Of a stretch of DNA of 64,000 bases, positions 11,943-23,650 are shown piece after piece (position 1 is the first letter of the stretch; each line of letters starts with the position of its first letter). The stretch is from Vigna angularis. Lineage: Eukaryota; Streptophyta; Magnoliopsida; Fabales; Fabaceae. Where the stretch lies: positions 2,294,001-2,358,000 of the forward strand of contig NC_068971.1 in assembly GCF_016808095.1 (NCBI RefSeq), written 5' to 3'. The notes beneath the pieces are model-generated. The model saw nothing but the letters and a program-made list of their open reading frames with translations. It had not been told where the DNA came from and did not search any database. Made by a program: the position numbers and the translations under genes.

Positions 11943-14019
11943 ATGTATAATAATGTTGGGATGCCACCGGGGGGGCCTCAACTGCATCCTCAACCTCCTA
12001 CGAGCTCACAACCTAATTTGTTTGGGAATGCATTTAATGCTGCTGGATCAGGACTCATTCGAGGTGGATTGGGTGCTTATGGAGAAAAAATATTAGGATC
12101 AAGTTCTGAGTACGTCCAAAGCAATGTATGTATCGTCCTTTTATCATTCTTTTTATTGAATCATGTAATTTGACATGCTAATTCTTGGTTCACAAAATTA
12201 TATCTGATTTCTTGTTTGTCTCTCATTTTAGCTTTTTGTATGTTTAGTTTCTTTCTTGTTTTGCATCTTCTTCCTTGCATCCAAATTGTGTGTGGAAAAC
12301 TGCTTTTTCTTAGAAAAAATATATACCTATTGAGGACCGTGTTTCTAAGGTGTTTGGTATATCATTTGAGCAATGCTTATCTGCTGATCAGAAACAATGC
12401 TTGCCTGTTGATGATCAAAAACAATTATACCATACAACTTAGCATCTTAATATTTTGCATTTACTTTTTAATCCTTTTATAGTAAATTTAAATGTTGTGC
12501 ATTATTGCAATTCACTTTTGAATCTATTTCATATATGGCAAATGCTGTCACTTCAACAATGCTTACATTTAAATTAAGTCAGGTTCCTTTGATTTTGGAG
12601 AAAAAACCAATGCAGCTGAGATAATTTTTGTATCTTTAGTTAGCATGTTAACTTAATTATAGATATTATATGGAGTTGTGGATTCAAAGTATTTTTTTGA
12701 AATATTTTTATCTGCTCAACTACAGATAAGCCGGTATTTCTCTGATCCCCAATACTACTTTCAAGTGAATGATCACTATGTTAAGAACAAATTAAAGGTT
12801 ATTTTGTTCCCATTCCTGCACCGGGTACGCAGCAATAATGTCACCTTTTTTCAAATTTTTCTAGTTGTATTTTCAATTCATTATCTTATTCTATCTTCTC
12901 GCTTGCCCTTGTCTCTTTTTCTTGTGTTCAGGGTCATTGGACTAGAATTACTGAACCCGTGGGAGGTAGGCTATCCTATAAACCACCAATCTATGACATA
13001 AATGCTCCAGACTTGTACATTCCATTAATGGCATTTGGTACCTACGTTGTTCTTGCCGGCATCTCACTTGGTTTACATGGAAAGTAAGTATAGTATCTCG
13101 TTAATCTTAATTGTTGAAATGACTAGATGTATTTTTCTCAAACTCAAATTTAGCCACCTGGTCCCCACTTGAGCTTATTTTTGCCTTTATATATACTATA
13201 TCACGGTTCTTTAAAAAGGATTTGTGCTTGTTTGTGGTGGTGCCTTGGGAAATACAAAATGGTTACTTACCTTATGCAATAAAAAAAGGATACTGTATAT
13301 TATCAGAGTTGAACAGTGGCACCTCCCTTTTTGACTAGGTGTAATAATGAGTCTCTTTCCTTAAAGAAATTCAAGTCCAAAAGTTATCTTTATTCTTCTG
13401 TTCCAAACTAAAACATATAAAGTGTGATTAGAAATCAGACAAGTAATGATCTTCTATGATATGAAGATTGCTGATTTCATTTTCTTGACTGTTATTTTAA
13501 TAACTCCATAGACGGATTTTGAAAAGTTTCACTGAAAATTTAGTTTCGTTTATAGTGCTGAATTTGTTCCATGTCCACATGCTTTCTAGTTTGTCATAGT
13601 ATTTTAAACATGCTGTATTTGTTGTGGGCAGGTTTAGTCCTGAAGCTTTGAACTGGTTATTTATCAAGGGATTGGTTGGCTGGTTTATGCAAACTGGATT
13701 GCTTAAAGTTGCTTTACTTTCATTGGGCACTGGGGAAGCACCTCTATTGGACATTATAGCGTATGCTGGGTACACTTTTACGGGCTTATGTTTGGCTGTT
13801 TGTGGAAGAATGATATGGAGTTACTCCTACTACTTTCTGATGCTGTCGACCTGCTTATGTATGGCGGTGTTCTTGGTTAAAACAATGAAGAGAGTCCTTT
13901 TCGCTGAAGTCAGGAGTTATGACTCAAGCAAGCACCACTATCTCTTACTCTTCATTGCTTTGGCTCAGTTCCCATTATTCACATGGCTTGGAAACATTAC
14001 TGTCAATTGGCTAATATAG
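11943..14019 (+). CDS. YIF1: YIF1 family (Yip1-interacting factor) Golgi/ER membrane protein
   Basis: Coding exons are 11943-12125, 12726-12824, 12932-13083 and 13632-14019, all with GT-AG borders and a consistent frame, giving 273 residues. The N-terminus is cytosolic and rich in Pro, Gln and Gly ([13 protein letters not shown]), followed by [38 protein letters not shown], split here over two exons. Family features are LFPFLHRGHWTRI and [19 protein letters not shown], then five hydrophobic segments at roughly residues 122-144, 150-175, 185-208, 213-234 and 250-270, as expected for Yif1. The family binds Yip1 and Ypt/Rab GTPases and functions in ER-to-Golgi vesicle transport. The ATG lies in the first coding exon, five bases after a strong acceptor. 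The length is normal for plant homologues. Confidence 0.9.
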
Positions 14020-15590
14020 TGATAGCATTTACACTGTTCTTAAGAGTTAGAAGTCCCTGGTAATTCTTTTGGTTGTTAACTTTGGAGAATTGTAATATAA
14101 GGCTCTTTTCTCTCTTTGTTGTATGTCAAAGATGCGAAATCGTAGCATTCTCCTTCATCAGATGTATTATATTATAGGATTTTTCGTACTTAATTTTCCT
14201 TACAGACTTTTTACCCTGGCTCACATTAAGTTGGGTTGTCTTTGGGGGTCACTTTCTCGATAATGGTTCTCTCGGTCACAGATTCACAGAAATTGTTTGT
14301 TTGAAGTTTTGCATGACTATTTTTAATCTGTATTCTAATAGTGAAAGAACTGTGAGAGTTGAAAATGTTGTCTATATATTTTAGTAGATTACATGATTTT
14401 TGCTGTTGCAGACCATATTTCTTTGAAATGGATGTGTGGATTGTAGAAACTAGAGAAGGAAGGGGTTAGAAAATTTTTCCTCCATTGGTCAGGAGGGAAA
14501 TTTTCAGAAGGTGAATTCAAAAGTGGGTAACTCAAGGAAAAAAATTTCTTTATATGTATAATCAAGAGCAACTAGAGTTTCTTAGGAAATGTTTGTTCAT
14601 AAGCATTGCTACCTTCTTTCAGCTAGACCCTTTGGTTTATAATCAAATCTATTGTTAAACCAAGAAAATAGAATGAAATGAGGACTGTCTTTTTTTTTAA
14701 TAAAACTTTTATTTTGTGTATATTTTTGTTGAATAACATGACAAATTGTGGAATTCTTTGTAATTGTTATAAATAACAATAAAAAAAAATGGTGCATTAT
14801 GTATTCGAAGGAGAACATCGTGAGAAGAAAAATATTAAAGCTTTTATTCTGGATTTTGGAAGTTATTCTAATAGTATAATAATAAGTAACATTCTTAAAA
14901 TGTTGATGAGGTGCCTGTAAATATTAATTAAAATCATATACTTTTCAAGTAAGAAGCTAATTATATATGTCATAAAAGCAATATTTCATAATTACCTTTT
15001 ATACGAATTATAATTAGTGTGTATTTTAGTTAGATAATATGTTAAATTGTGGTATAGTTTTTTCATTATTTGTAAACAGTTGACAACATTTCAAAGGTAT
15101 GATATTAAAATGTTCCTTGAACCAATTCAGTGGAAAATAATATAGATAATCATAACAAATCTCAAAATGAATTTTATTTTGGGGAGTATTTTCATTTTAT
15201 GAACTAAACTGACTGTTAAAAAATATATTTTTGTAAATAAATGATAGTGTATGAAATCAAATTTTATGTTAAACTTAATCGGTGACAAGTAACTACATTA
15301 ATTTTGAGTTGAATCAATATGATATCTGTCTTCACAAACGGACATATACATACAAATAAATTAACACCATATATAATTTATTAATAAAAGGAAATTTGGA
15401 AAAACTAATACATTTAAACGATATATCATTTATTATTGTTCTTATAAGCAAGACAGTAGTCTCATGAAATTAATATTATTAATTAAGTAAGTAATTTTAA
15501 AATAAAGTTGTAGTTAATGATTAGAAAAAGGTGATCAGGTAATAGTTAAGGTTAAAGATGGTAATAAATTGATAATGCTGAACGGAAGAG
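14020..15590. other. YIF1 3' UTR, then AT-rich spacer
   Basis: The first 150-200 bases should be the YIF1 3' UTR. The rest, to the proline dehydrogenase promoter, is AT-rich with no coding or RNA gene recognised. Confidence 0.5.
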
Positions 15591-15597
15591 ATGTGTA

Positions 15598-15603
15598 CAC
15601 GTG
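15598..15603. promoter_or_regulatory. G-box/ABRE core CACGTG in the proline dehydrogenase promoter
   Basis: CACGTG sits inside the context GTACACGTGTCG, about 225 bases upstream of the TATA box and 380 upstream of the ATG. Such sites bind bZIP or bHLH factors. I did not see the ACTCAT hypo-osmolarity element known from Arabidopsis ProDH within about 700 bases upstream. That negative was checked only by eye. Confidence 0.5.
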
Positions 15604-15824
15604 TCGAGTAATGAGAAAGAAGAGATAACAAGTGTGCTGGATTAAGATGGGTGCAAGGTGGATCTGTGTCAGCACCGAATGTGTCTCAAATATCAGAGCC
15701 TAAAGATGCGGTCATTTCAGGAGACTATGAAAAACACGAACACAAAACACATACGTGTTTACAAAAAACCGAAAAAGAGCTATTTCGAAGGAAGCAAGAG
15801 AAAGACCACGTTGCATGGTGAGAG

Positions 15825-15834
15825 CTATAAAAGG
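15825..15834 (+). promoter_or_regulatory. TATA box of the proline dehydrogenase gene
   Basis: CTATAAAAGG is a near-ideal plant TATA box 150 bases upstream of the ATG, predicting a transcription start near 15860 and a leader of about 120 bases rich in GA and CA. Confidence 0.7.
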
Positions 15835-15983
15835 CATAAGGAAGAAGAGCATGATACAGAAGTAGCATTTGCATCTCACAGCGTTTTTAGGTCCCAAAGA
15901 AAGAGAGAGAGAGAGGAAACACACACAGGGAGGAACAACACCAACCAACACCAACACAACCGCCGTCTAACGTTGTACGTTAC

Positions 15984-18523
15984 ATGGCCACTCGTGTTAT
16001 CCCACCAAGAATCCTAAGGAATCTCCGATACAACACAGCCACAAAACCACTCAAAGCCCCACCAACTCCTCTCTCCCCGACTCTCTCTCCTTCTCCCTGC
16101 CTCCCACCCCCGACCTCCGCCGTGCTCCGCCCAGCTGCCACCGCTGATCTTAACTTTCACGACGTCGAGAAGCTCTTCTCCCACGTCCGCAACCCCGCGC
16201 TCCTCCGCTCCGCCGCCGTCCTCCACGCCACCGCCATCGAGCCCTTTGTCGACTTTGGCACCTGGCTCCTGCAATCCAACCTCTTGCTAGTGCCTGGTCT
16301 CCGTGAACTCATTCTCGCCACCGTACGCTCCACCTTCTTCGACCACTTCTGCGCCGGAGAAGACGCCCCCACCGCCGCTTCCAAGATCCGTGCCCTCAAC
16401 CACGCCGGCCTCCGTGGCATGCTCGTTTACGGCGTCGAGGATGCCCTCGACAATGACGCCTGTGACCGCAACTTCAGAGGGTTTCTCCGCACCATCGACG
16501 TCAGCCGATCTCTTCCCCCTTCTTCGGTAACCCCTTCTTCGTTTTTCTCATCCTTCCCTTCTACTTTTATTCATTCAAAATTATTTTCACACGACAAAAA
16601 TTTATACGAATCAGAATCAACACATACCCGTGATCTCGATTAATCTTTATATAAAAGCTATGTTTTGCATGGTTTTAATCTCTGTACAAGATATCTATAT
16701 AATGTTCTACCATTTCTGATACATTTAACACCTAACACGGTCTTTGGCTTTTTATGCTGAAGATTATTGTCAGGTGTGACGTTGAGATCATAAGTATGTT
16801 TTGGTGACTGATCGTATAAAAAGAACACCATTTTCGTTACACCAATTTCATGCAATGGATTGTTTTGACAGATTGTATAAAATTGGGAGGAACGAAATTT
16901 TGGTGTGCGTGTGTGTATAAGAACAATGTTTTTTCTTCTGTTGTTTGTTTGTTTGTTCTTGGGTTTTTGCATGTAACAGATCGGCAACGAATAATGGTGC
17001 GATCTGGGAGTGACTGACAAATGTACTAAATGGCATTGTTGAAATGAGAAATCGAAACGGTGGCTTGATTGGGATCCCTCCTTTGCTCTGGAACAAAATG
17101 TAGTACTACTACTGTTAAACATGAGGTTATTGGAGAGGAACAAAGATTGGTGATTTCACTGGTCTCCCGGTTGCGCGGTGCTTGAAATGGGGTAGAGCGG
17201 AGTGTTGGTTTTTCTCCAACAACAGCTACTGTCTAGAACCATCGTGATTTCCTTGTCAATTTCCTTTTGGTACCATAGTAGACCAGGAAAATCCTGTGGC
17301 TGCTTGTGCTTTTTCCTTTCTTTTCACGTGGAGAGTGGTGTGTTTTAGATGGAGAGGGTATGATGATGATTGTAATGGTTACACAATGAATTTGTTTGAT
17401 GTGACAGGTGAGCTTTGTGATCGTGAAAATCACCGCAATATGTCCAATGAGTCTTCTGGAAAGAATGAGCGACTTGCTTAGATGGCAGCACAAGGATCCT
17501 TCTTTCAGTTTGCCATGGAAGCAAGATTGCTTCCCCATTTTCTCCGAGTCAAGCCCTTTGTACCACACAAGGCATAGACCAGAGTCTCTCACCCCAGAGG
17601 AAGAGAGGAACCTTGAACTTGCCATTCAAAGATTCCGCGAGCTTTGCGAAAGGTGTACACAAGCCAACATTCCATTATTGGTTGATGCTGAACACACTTC
17701 TGTTCAACCTGCTATCGACTACTTCACCTATTCCTCTGCCATCTTGAACAACAAAGATGATAACGCCATTGTATATGGCACCATTCAGACCTACCTGAAG
17801 GATGCCAAAGAGAGAATGCTTCTGACAGCAAAGGCTGCAGAGAAGATGGGAATCCCAATGGGGTTCAAATTAGTGAGGGGTGCTTATATGTCAAGCGAAA
17901 CAAAATTGGCTGAGTCTTTAGGGTATCAATCCCCAATTCACGACACCATCGATGACACACACAAGTGCTTCAATGAATGTTCATCTTTCATGCTTGAGAA
18001 GATTGCTAATGGCCCAGGTGGAGTTGTTCTTGCAACTCACAATGTTGAGTCAGGTACATACATCATCATTTATCATCCATTGAATTTAATGATTTATGGA
18101 ATGATGATCTAATTGAGGGTGTGTCTAATGTGCGTGTAGGGAAACTGGCAGCTGCAAAAGCTCATGAACTGGGAATTGGAAAGGTGAACCACAAGCTTGA
18201 ATTTGCGCAGCTGCATGGCATGTCTGAGGCCCTTTCCTTTGGTCTGAGCAATGCAGGGTTTCAAGTGAGCAAGTATTTGCCATTTGGACCTGTGGAAACT
18301 GTTATGCCATATCTCCTGAGAAGGGCCGAAGAGAATAGAGGAATGTTGGCTGCATCGGGCTTTGACAGGCAATTGATGAGGTAAGCAGAACATAAAATAA
18401 GAACAATTTCCCTTTGAGGCATATACACAAATATTTGGTTGGTGTTATTCTGATCTGACATTGATGTTTTGCTTTATGTGCAGGAAGGAGCTGGGAAGGA
18501 GGCTAAAAGCTGCTGTTTTTTAA
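15984..18523 (+). CDS. ProDH: Proline dehydrogenase, mitochondrial
   Basis: Exons 15984-16526, 17408-18053, 18140-18380 and 18484-18523 join in frame at GT-AG borders to give 489 residues, close to Arabidopsis ProDH1 (499). The enzyme oxidises proline to pyrroline-5-carboxylate with FAD on the mitochondrial inner membrane, feeding electrons to respiration. The N-terminus (MATRVIPPRILRNLRYNTA) is Arg-rich without acidic residues, a good mitochondrial presequence, followed by a Pro-rich linker. The catalytic barrel shows LRGMLVYGVEDA, LLVDAEHTSVQPAI (near 273), GFKLVRGAYM (near 335-344), VLATHNVES, FAQLHGMSEAL and FGPVETVMPYLLRRAEENRGML, which in this family contact FAD and proline. Exon 1 is strongly GC-rich, unlike the later exons. 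The first intron is 881 bases. It ends KAAVF. Confidence 0.94.
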
Positions 18524-20018
18524 TTTCAATTAGTTGGGACGAATTCTCGGGATGTTATAATGTTTTTATTTTAGGCAATAGGATTTGCTACATTTGTGTA
18601 CAAATTAGACAATCCTGTTAACCTTTTTATTTTTTTCAAATGTTACTTCATTCAAATCAATGAAAAGGACATTCAATTTTTATCTCTATTGTAAATATAT
18701 TCCACTACTACGCCAAGAGTGAAGTTATTTTTCTTAAAACAATAACATATAAACTTGACTGCAAAACTATAAATACATGAGTTATATGAAATAAGATGCC
18801 AGTTACAACTTGAATTCACCAAATGACAGCTATAACAGCTTAGTGTTCAAAGATTTAGACTGATACTGACAAATAACATGAGTAAACAAAAAAATCTTAT
18901 CTTGCAATTTCTAATTGTCAAAGTGTATGTGAGGAATAATAACAAACACACAGCAGACAATTTGAACTCACCAAAAACACAGCAAATCAGAATCTGGAAT
19001 GTGAAGTGACTCTGATCCAATCTCCCAACCTGAAACAAGTTACTCCACTAGCAACGATTCCAACCCCAAGAGCACAAAATCAAATCTCAAAGTTGCATAT
19101 TCATTTTGTATACTAATATTGTGACTTTGGAATCAAATTGGTCCATTTGGAAAAAAGTGATGAGGAGATAATCATTGGTTCCATTTGGTAAGAAGAGTCC
19201 AATGAAAGAAGTGATGACAACAATTACAACTTGTTCACTGTCATAATGTGATAGCTAGCTATAGACCACCCTTTTCAACCAATCAATTGGGCAAATGTCA
19301 AATTGAATTCCCTCCAATTTGTAACATGGAAAATGACCTAACCCCAAAAGTAACCAAATCATGTGGACCAATGTTACATACTACTTCCTCAAGAGATGTT
19401 CCACTATTAATTTTTATTCTTTGAAAGGATAAATTTTAAACTTAACTAAAAGTTAAAGATTCCATGGCAGCTATTGCTGAGTTGGAATCCATCAATTTTC
19501 TACTTTGATTCATATATTCAACGAATTTGGATTCTTCCTTTGATTTTTCGTATTCTTTTCCAAAAATACACTTATTTTAATATTTTAAACTATATTAAAT
19601 TTTTTTATATATATTAGAATCAATATATTTTAAAAAGACGAAGAATCTGAGTCCAAACTCAATTGAAGACGCATCAAAATACTTCACAAGAATAGAAAAA
19701 CCATTAAACTTGTGAACACAAAAATATGAAAAATATGCAATACCTTAATTGTCACTAGAATAACTAAAAACGCACGTATCTCAAAAAGGAAAAAGGTTAT
19801 TTCACCAATATCTACCATTTCACAATATTTTATAAGAATAATAAATGCAAAATTTTATATTATTAAAGAAAAAGATAAAATGAAAATAATAAATAATAAT
19901 GTTAAATGAGTGTAAAACAAAATTTGACGTCAAACGAAAAATAAAAGAAACAACTTAATAGTGATTTCCATGCTCATAAACAATTGTTATGTATTAATTC
20001 GGGGAATCCAACATCTTA
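18524..20018. other. ProDH 3' UTR and AT-rich spacer
   Basis: A probable polyadenylation region lies within the first 200 bases. The remainder is AT-rich and non-coding by eye. It ends with ACATCTTA at 20011-20018, which is repeated at 23044-23051 across the CpG-rich insertion. Confidence 0.5.
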
Positions 20019-21088
20019 TGTGACATCCCAAAAATACAGCCAAAACTATAAATTTAGAAAATCACATTTAATAATATTTCAAAACAGTTTTCCACTAGAA
20101 ATTTGAAAATTTTAAAACTTTCAAACGAACGAACGCGCAAAGACGAACGTCCTTGAGTGCAACTTCAACAATAATGACGAGTGCTTAAAACCGCACTTCT
20201 CCACAAGAGTTACAAACGAATAAACCGAACGTACAAGAAAGCTGACCGAACGGTTTACAGAACAATTACCGAACGGTCGAATTTAAACTTAAACGAAAAC
20301 AAGAGGTGATCGAACGACCACTCAGTTCAACAAAAATACACTACTGGCCGAGCGGTCACACTGCTCGGTCTTCACTTCCACATCTACCAGATTCTCTTCT
20401 TCCAGCAACTCTTCCAAACGCTCGTCTCCCTCTGCTCACATCCACACGGATGATCATTGCAATGACAAGACGGACGTACAAGGACAAAGGACAACACAAG
20501 GAAAACGAAAGGGTAAGCTTACGTAATTTAACTCATGCATCAACATATAATTTCCAGCAAACAGTTCATTTCACACATACATATCAACGTACGCATTCAT
20601 CATACATCACATAATTTAACGCATGTACAAAATAAAACTCAACACGACTGACTGTCCGGACTGTATGAAATCTGCGTAGTTACAGGCGTTCACGCACCCG
20701 GGTGGTGTGGTAACTGGCATCCTCATCAGCTGCCACCCGAGGTTAGTCCGTTCTTACGTCGCCCATGTTAACTTGTGGACTAAGGACCTCCTGCCGTTCC
20801 CACGCATGACGTGCGTCCTCTACTTGAGAACGAGCACTCACGGAACATCAGGATGAACAGCCAGCATTAACTATCCACAGTCATACTTTACAACTTTCAA
20901 CATTCAACCATGAGTCGTTCCTGCCTGGAACGCTCTTTCAAAAATCATAACTTTCCATTCATCTCATATATATATTCTTTCGCATTTACCATTCATCATT
21001 TCACTATTCATCATTTACTGTTCATCATGAACTATTCATCAGTTACTATTCATCATTTAAATACCGAACGTCCCATCAGGAGGGAAAG

Positions 21089-21363
21089 AGGACGAACGCT
21101 ATCCGCGAGACCAAAAGACGTTCGTCGGATCAAAGACCGAACGCTAAAAGCGAGACCAAAAGACGCTCGTTCGGAACGAAGACCGAACGCTAAAAGCGAG
21201 ACCAAAAGACGCTCGTTCGGAACGAAGACCGAACGCTAAAAGCGAGACCAAAAGACGCTCGTTCGGAACGAAGACCGAACGCTAAAAGCGAGACCAAAAG
21301 ACGCTCGTTCGGAACGAAGACCGAACGCTAAAAGCGAGTCCAAAAGACGCTCGTTCGTATTAA
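21089..21363. repeat. 46-bp minisatellite, about six copies
   Basis: Near-identical units start at 21135, 21181, 21227, 21273 and 21319, exactly 46 bp apart, each beginning GACCGAACGCTAAAAGCGAG and containing GACGCTCGTTCGG. A diverged copy precedes them from about 21089. The high identity suggests recent expansion. Confidence 0.93.
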
Positions 21364-21404
21364 AGTACGAACGGTAGAGAAACAGTTACGTTCAGAGAAC
21401 GAGC

Positions 21405-21975
21405 GCTCAAAATAATACCGAGCACTATTAGGACGAACGCTCATTTCAAACCGAGCACTATTAGGACGAACGTTCAGCTCAAAACCGAGCACTATTAGGA
21501 CGAACGTTCAGCTCAAAACCGAGCACTATTAGGACGAACGTTCAGCTCAAAACCGAGTACTATTAGGACGAACGCTCAGCTCAAAACCGAGCACCATTAG
21601 GACGAACGCTCAGCTCAAAACCGAGCACTATTAGGACGAACGCTCATTTCAAATCGAGCACCATCAGGACGAACGCTCAGTGTGAGACCGAGCACCAATT
21701 AGAGCGAGCGCTCAATCTGAGACCGAACGCCAATTTTGACGAACGTTCGGTACGAGACCGAACTCCAATTTGAACGAACGTTCGGTATGAGACCGAACTC
21801 CAATTTGAACAAACGCTCATATTCAACCCGAGCACACGAAAGGACGAACGCTCATTTCGAACGGATCATCATTTGGACGAACACTCAGTTCAAAGCCGAG
21901 CATCATTTGGACGAACACTCTATATTTCAAGCGAGCACCAGGACGAACGCTCAGTGTGAAACCGAACGCTAGTAG
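21405..21975. repeat. 34-bp minisatellite, about 16 copies, graded divergence
   Basis: Units of 33-35 bp with GAGCACTATTAGGACGAACG recur at 21420, 21453, 21487, 21521, 21555, 21589 and 21623, and continue in diverged form (CACCATCAGG, CCAATTTGAACG) to about 21975. The central copies are nearly identical and the right-hand ones drift, the usual pattern of array homogenisation. The unit shares CGAACG and GAACGCTC words with the neighbouring 46-bp array. Confidence 0.9.
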
Positions 21976-22744
21976 ACTTTAGACACGAGGACGCTCGTCC
22001 TCAACAAGGGATCGATCCAAATGAACGAATCCCACTTCTGTTATTTTCATCAGAGAAACCGAACGGTCAGAGACCGTTCAGCAATGAACGTACGTAATTA
22101 CAGGGGATTGTTTTCTTATTTCATTCCATATACCTTCCAGTTCAAAATCTCATTAAAATCACATGTAACATAGTCATATATCATTTTCATTCCATACAAA
22201 CGAACGTTCATGCAACTCAGAATCCAATATCATGCATTATATTCATACAATCAAATAACGAACGTTCATACAGGCATACATCAAAAACAGTTAAATTAAG
22301 TAAGCTTCCCTTACCTGGAAATGACCGAACGTTCACAGACGCACACAAACGCTTCTCCACTCAAATCCTACTTGCCAACGCTCGTTAATCCACTGTGCGA
22401 GCGAACGACCCCAACACCAAAAGTCATAACCACGCTACTCTAAGAGAATAACGAACGTACAATTCAAACATAGTTTTCATGCATGAAGGACGAACGTCAG
22501 AGAGGAAGGAAAGAACCTACCAGCATCACCAGCCGAACGTTCTCTCTGGAACTCCTACGCCAAGCGTCCTTCAATCTTGCCGGAGTGTGGAACGGAGGAG
22601 GTTTGAGTGGTGGTTCCTTAGAGAGAGAAAGAGGTTCAGGTGTAGAGAGAAGGAGGAGAGAATTTGTGTTTCCGAAATGAAGGAAAGAGGGGTGCGTGCA
22701 GAGGGTGGAGAGTATTTCAGAAATTCTCAGATTTGCTTTCCACC

Positions 22745-22822
22745 CTGCCAGCGCACGTCCGCACTCCGCCAGCACACGTCCGCACCCACCAGCGCACTTC
22801 CGCACCCACCAGCGCACTCCAC
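22745..22822. repeat. 20-21-bp C-rich minisatellite, 3.5 copies
   Basis: The unit CCAGCGCACNTCCGCACCCA repeats three and a half times with few changes. It lies in the C-rich right part of the CpG-rich insertion. Confidence 0.75.
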
Positions 22823-23109
22823 TATGCCTCAGTAGCCTACAACGGACGGTCGTCCACTCCCGAGCGAACACCTGGACTCCACCACGCCGAACGCACGTTC
22901 CCACTACGCTCTGATCAGCTTGGCGTGCGACAGCTGGCATCCGTCAGTGGATGCCAGGCGCTGCTGTCGCCCATGTGCGGGCTGAGGTGGCTCGCCCTGC
23001 GCCTGCCACGTGGACTCCACTGTGCACGTTTTTCTGAAGCGTGACATCTTACAACTTCTAAATTTCGACACGTAAAAAACATGTGAATTTAGAGAATGAT
23101 TAATTAAAG

Positions 23110-23191
<82 letters not shown>
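23110..23191. repeat. (TA)n microsatellite, about 40 units
   Basis: Uninterrupted TA dinucleotide run just beyond the right edge of the CpG-rich insertion. Confidence 0.97.
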
Positions 23192-23193
<2 letters not shown>

Positions 23194-23269
23194 AAACCGG
23201 GTCATTTGGGCTAAGGGCTTTCTTGAAGTTTATATATGACTATGCCCTACCATATCTTTTTCTTTAAAA

Positions 23270-23650
23270 AAATATTAAGTTTTAACGGATTTTAAAATTT
23301 ATCGAAGTCTCTGAAAATAATTTTAATAAATTTTGATTAAAGTTTTCGAAAAAAAATTTAACGAATTTTAAAATTTGTTAAAGAAAATTTTTTTATTAGA
23401 TTTCAAAATCTGTTGAAATTTTTTTTAACAAATTTTAAAGATAGTTGAAGTTTTAAAAAAAATCCTTTAATATATTTTGAAACCTTCGAAAAGTTTTTTA
23501 AGAAAATTTTGAAATTTTTTGAAGACTTCTATTAAAAAGAATTCCTTCAATGAATTTTTGTTGAAGAAAAAATTCTTTAACGAATTTTGAAATTTGTTGA
23601 AATTTTTAAAATATTATTCAATAAATTTTGAATTTCGTTAAAATCTTTGA
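23270..23650. repeat. Decayed AT-rich tandem repeat
   Basis: Variants of AACGAATTTTGAAATTTGTTGAA recur about every 40-45 bases with many substitutions and indels. This is an old, degenerate minisatellite with no coding potential. Confidence 0.55.

Larger units (their letters stand above)
20019..23043. mobile_element. CpG-rich insertion of about 3 kb with minisatellites, unclassified (possible LTR-derived)
   Basis: This block stands out from the AT-rich surroundings by a high density of CpG dinucleotides, especially in CGAACG and GACGAACG motifs. It starts TGTGACATCCC, like some plant Ty3 LTR ends, and the 8-mer ACATCTTA flanks it on both sides (20011-20018 and 23044-23051), as a target duplication would. 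However, GTGACATC also occurs at both edges (20020 and 23041), so the 8-mer may be part of a repeat instead. No retroviral-type protein domain is visible. Frames within it, such as 22479-22835, look non-coding. It is therefore either a non-autonomous element or decayed LTR material. Confidence 0.4.

Noticed and set aside
15658..16017. Frame of 119 codons just upstream of ProDH
   Set aside because: It crosses the TATA box, leader and start of ProDH in another frame, so it is promoter/leader sequence.
21736..21972. Open frame with repeated Thr/Asn/Glu-rich segments
   Set aside because: It is simply the 34-bp minisatellite read in one frame; no start context or flanking coding signal.
20019..23043. 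Complete LTR retrotransposon
   Set aside because: No gag, protease, reverse transcriptase or integrase motif and no second matching LTR could be found, so only an unclassified insertion is claimed.
22479..23044. Several overlapping GC-rich frames on both strands
   Set aside because: Frames are open because of GC richness and the C-rich minisatellite; no domain or consistent codon bias.
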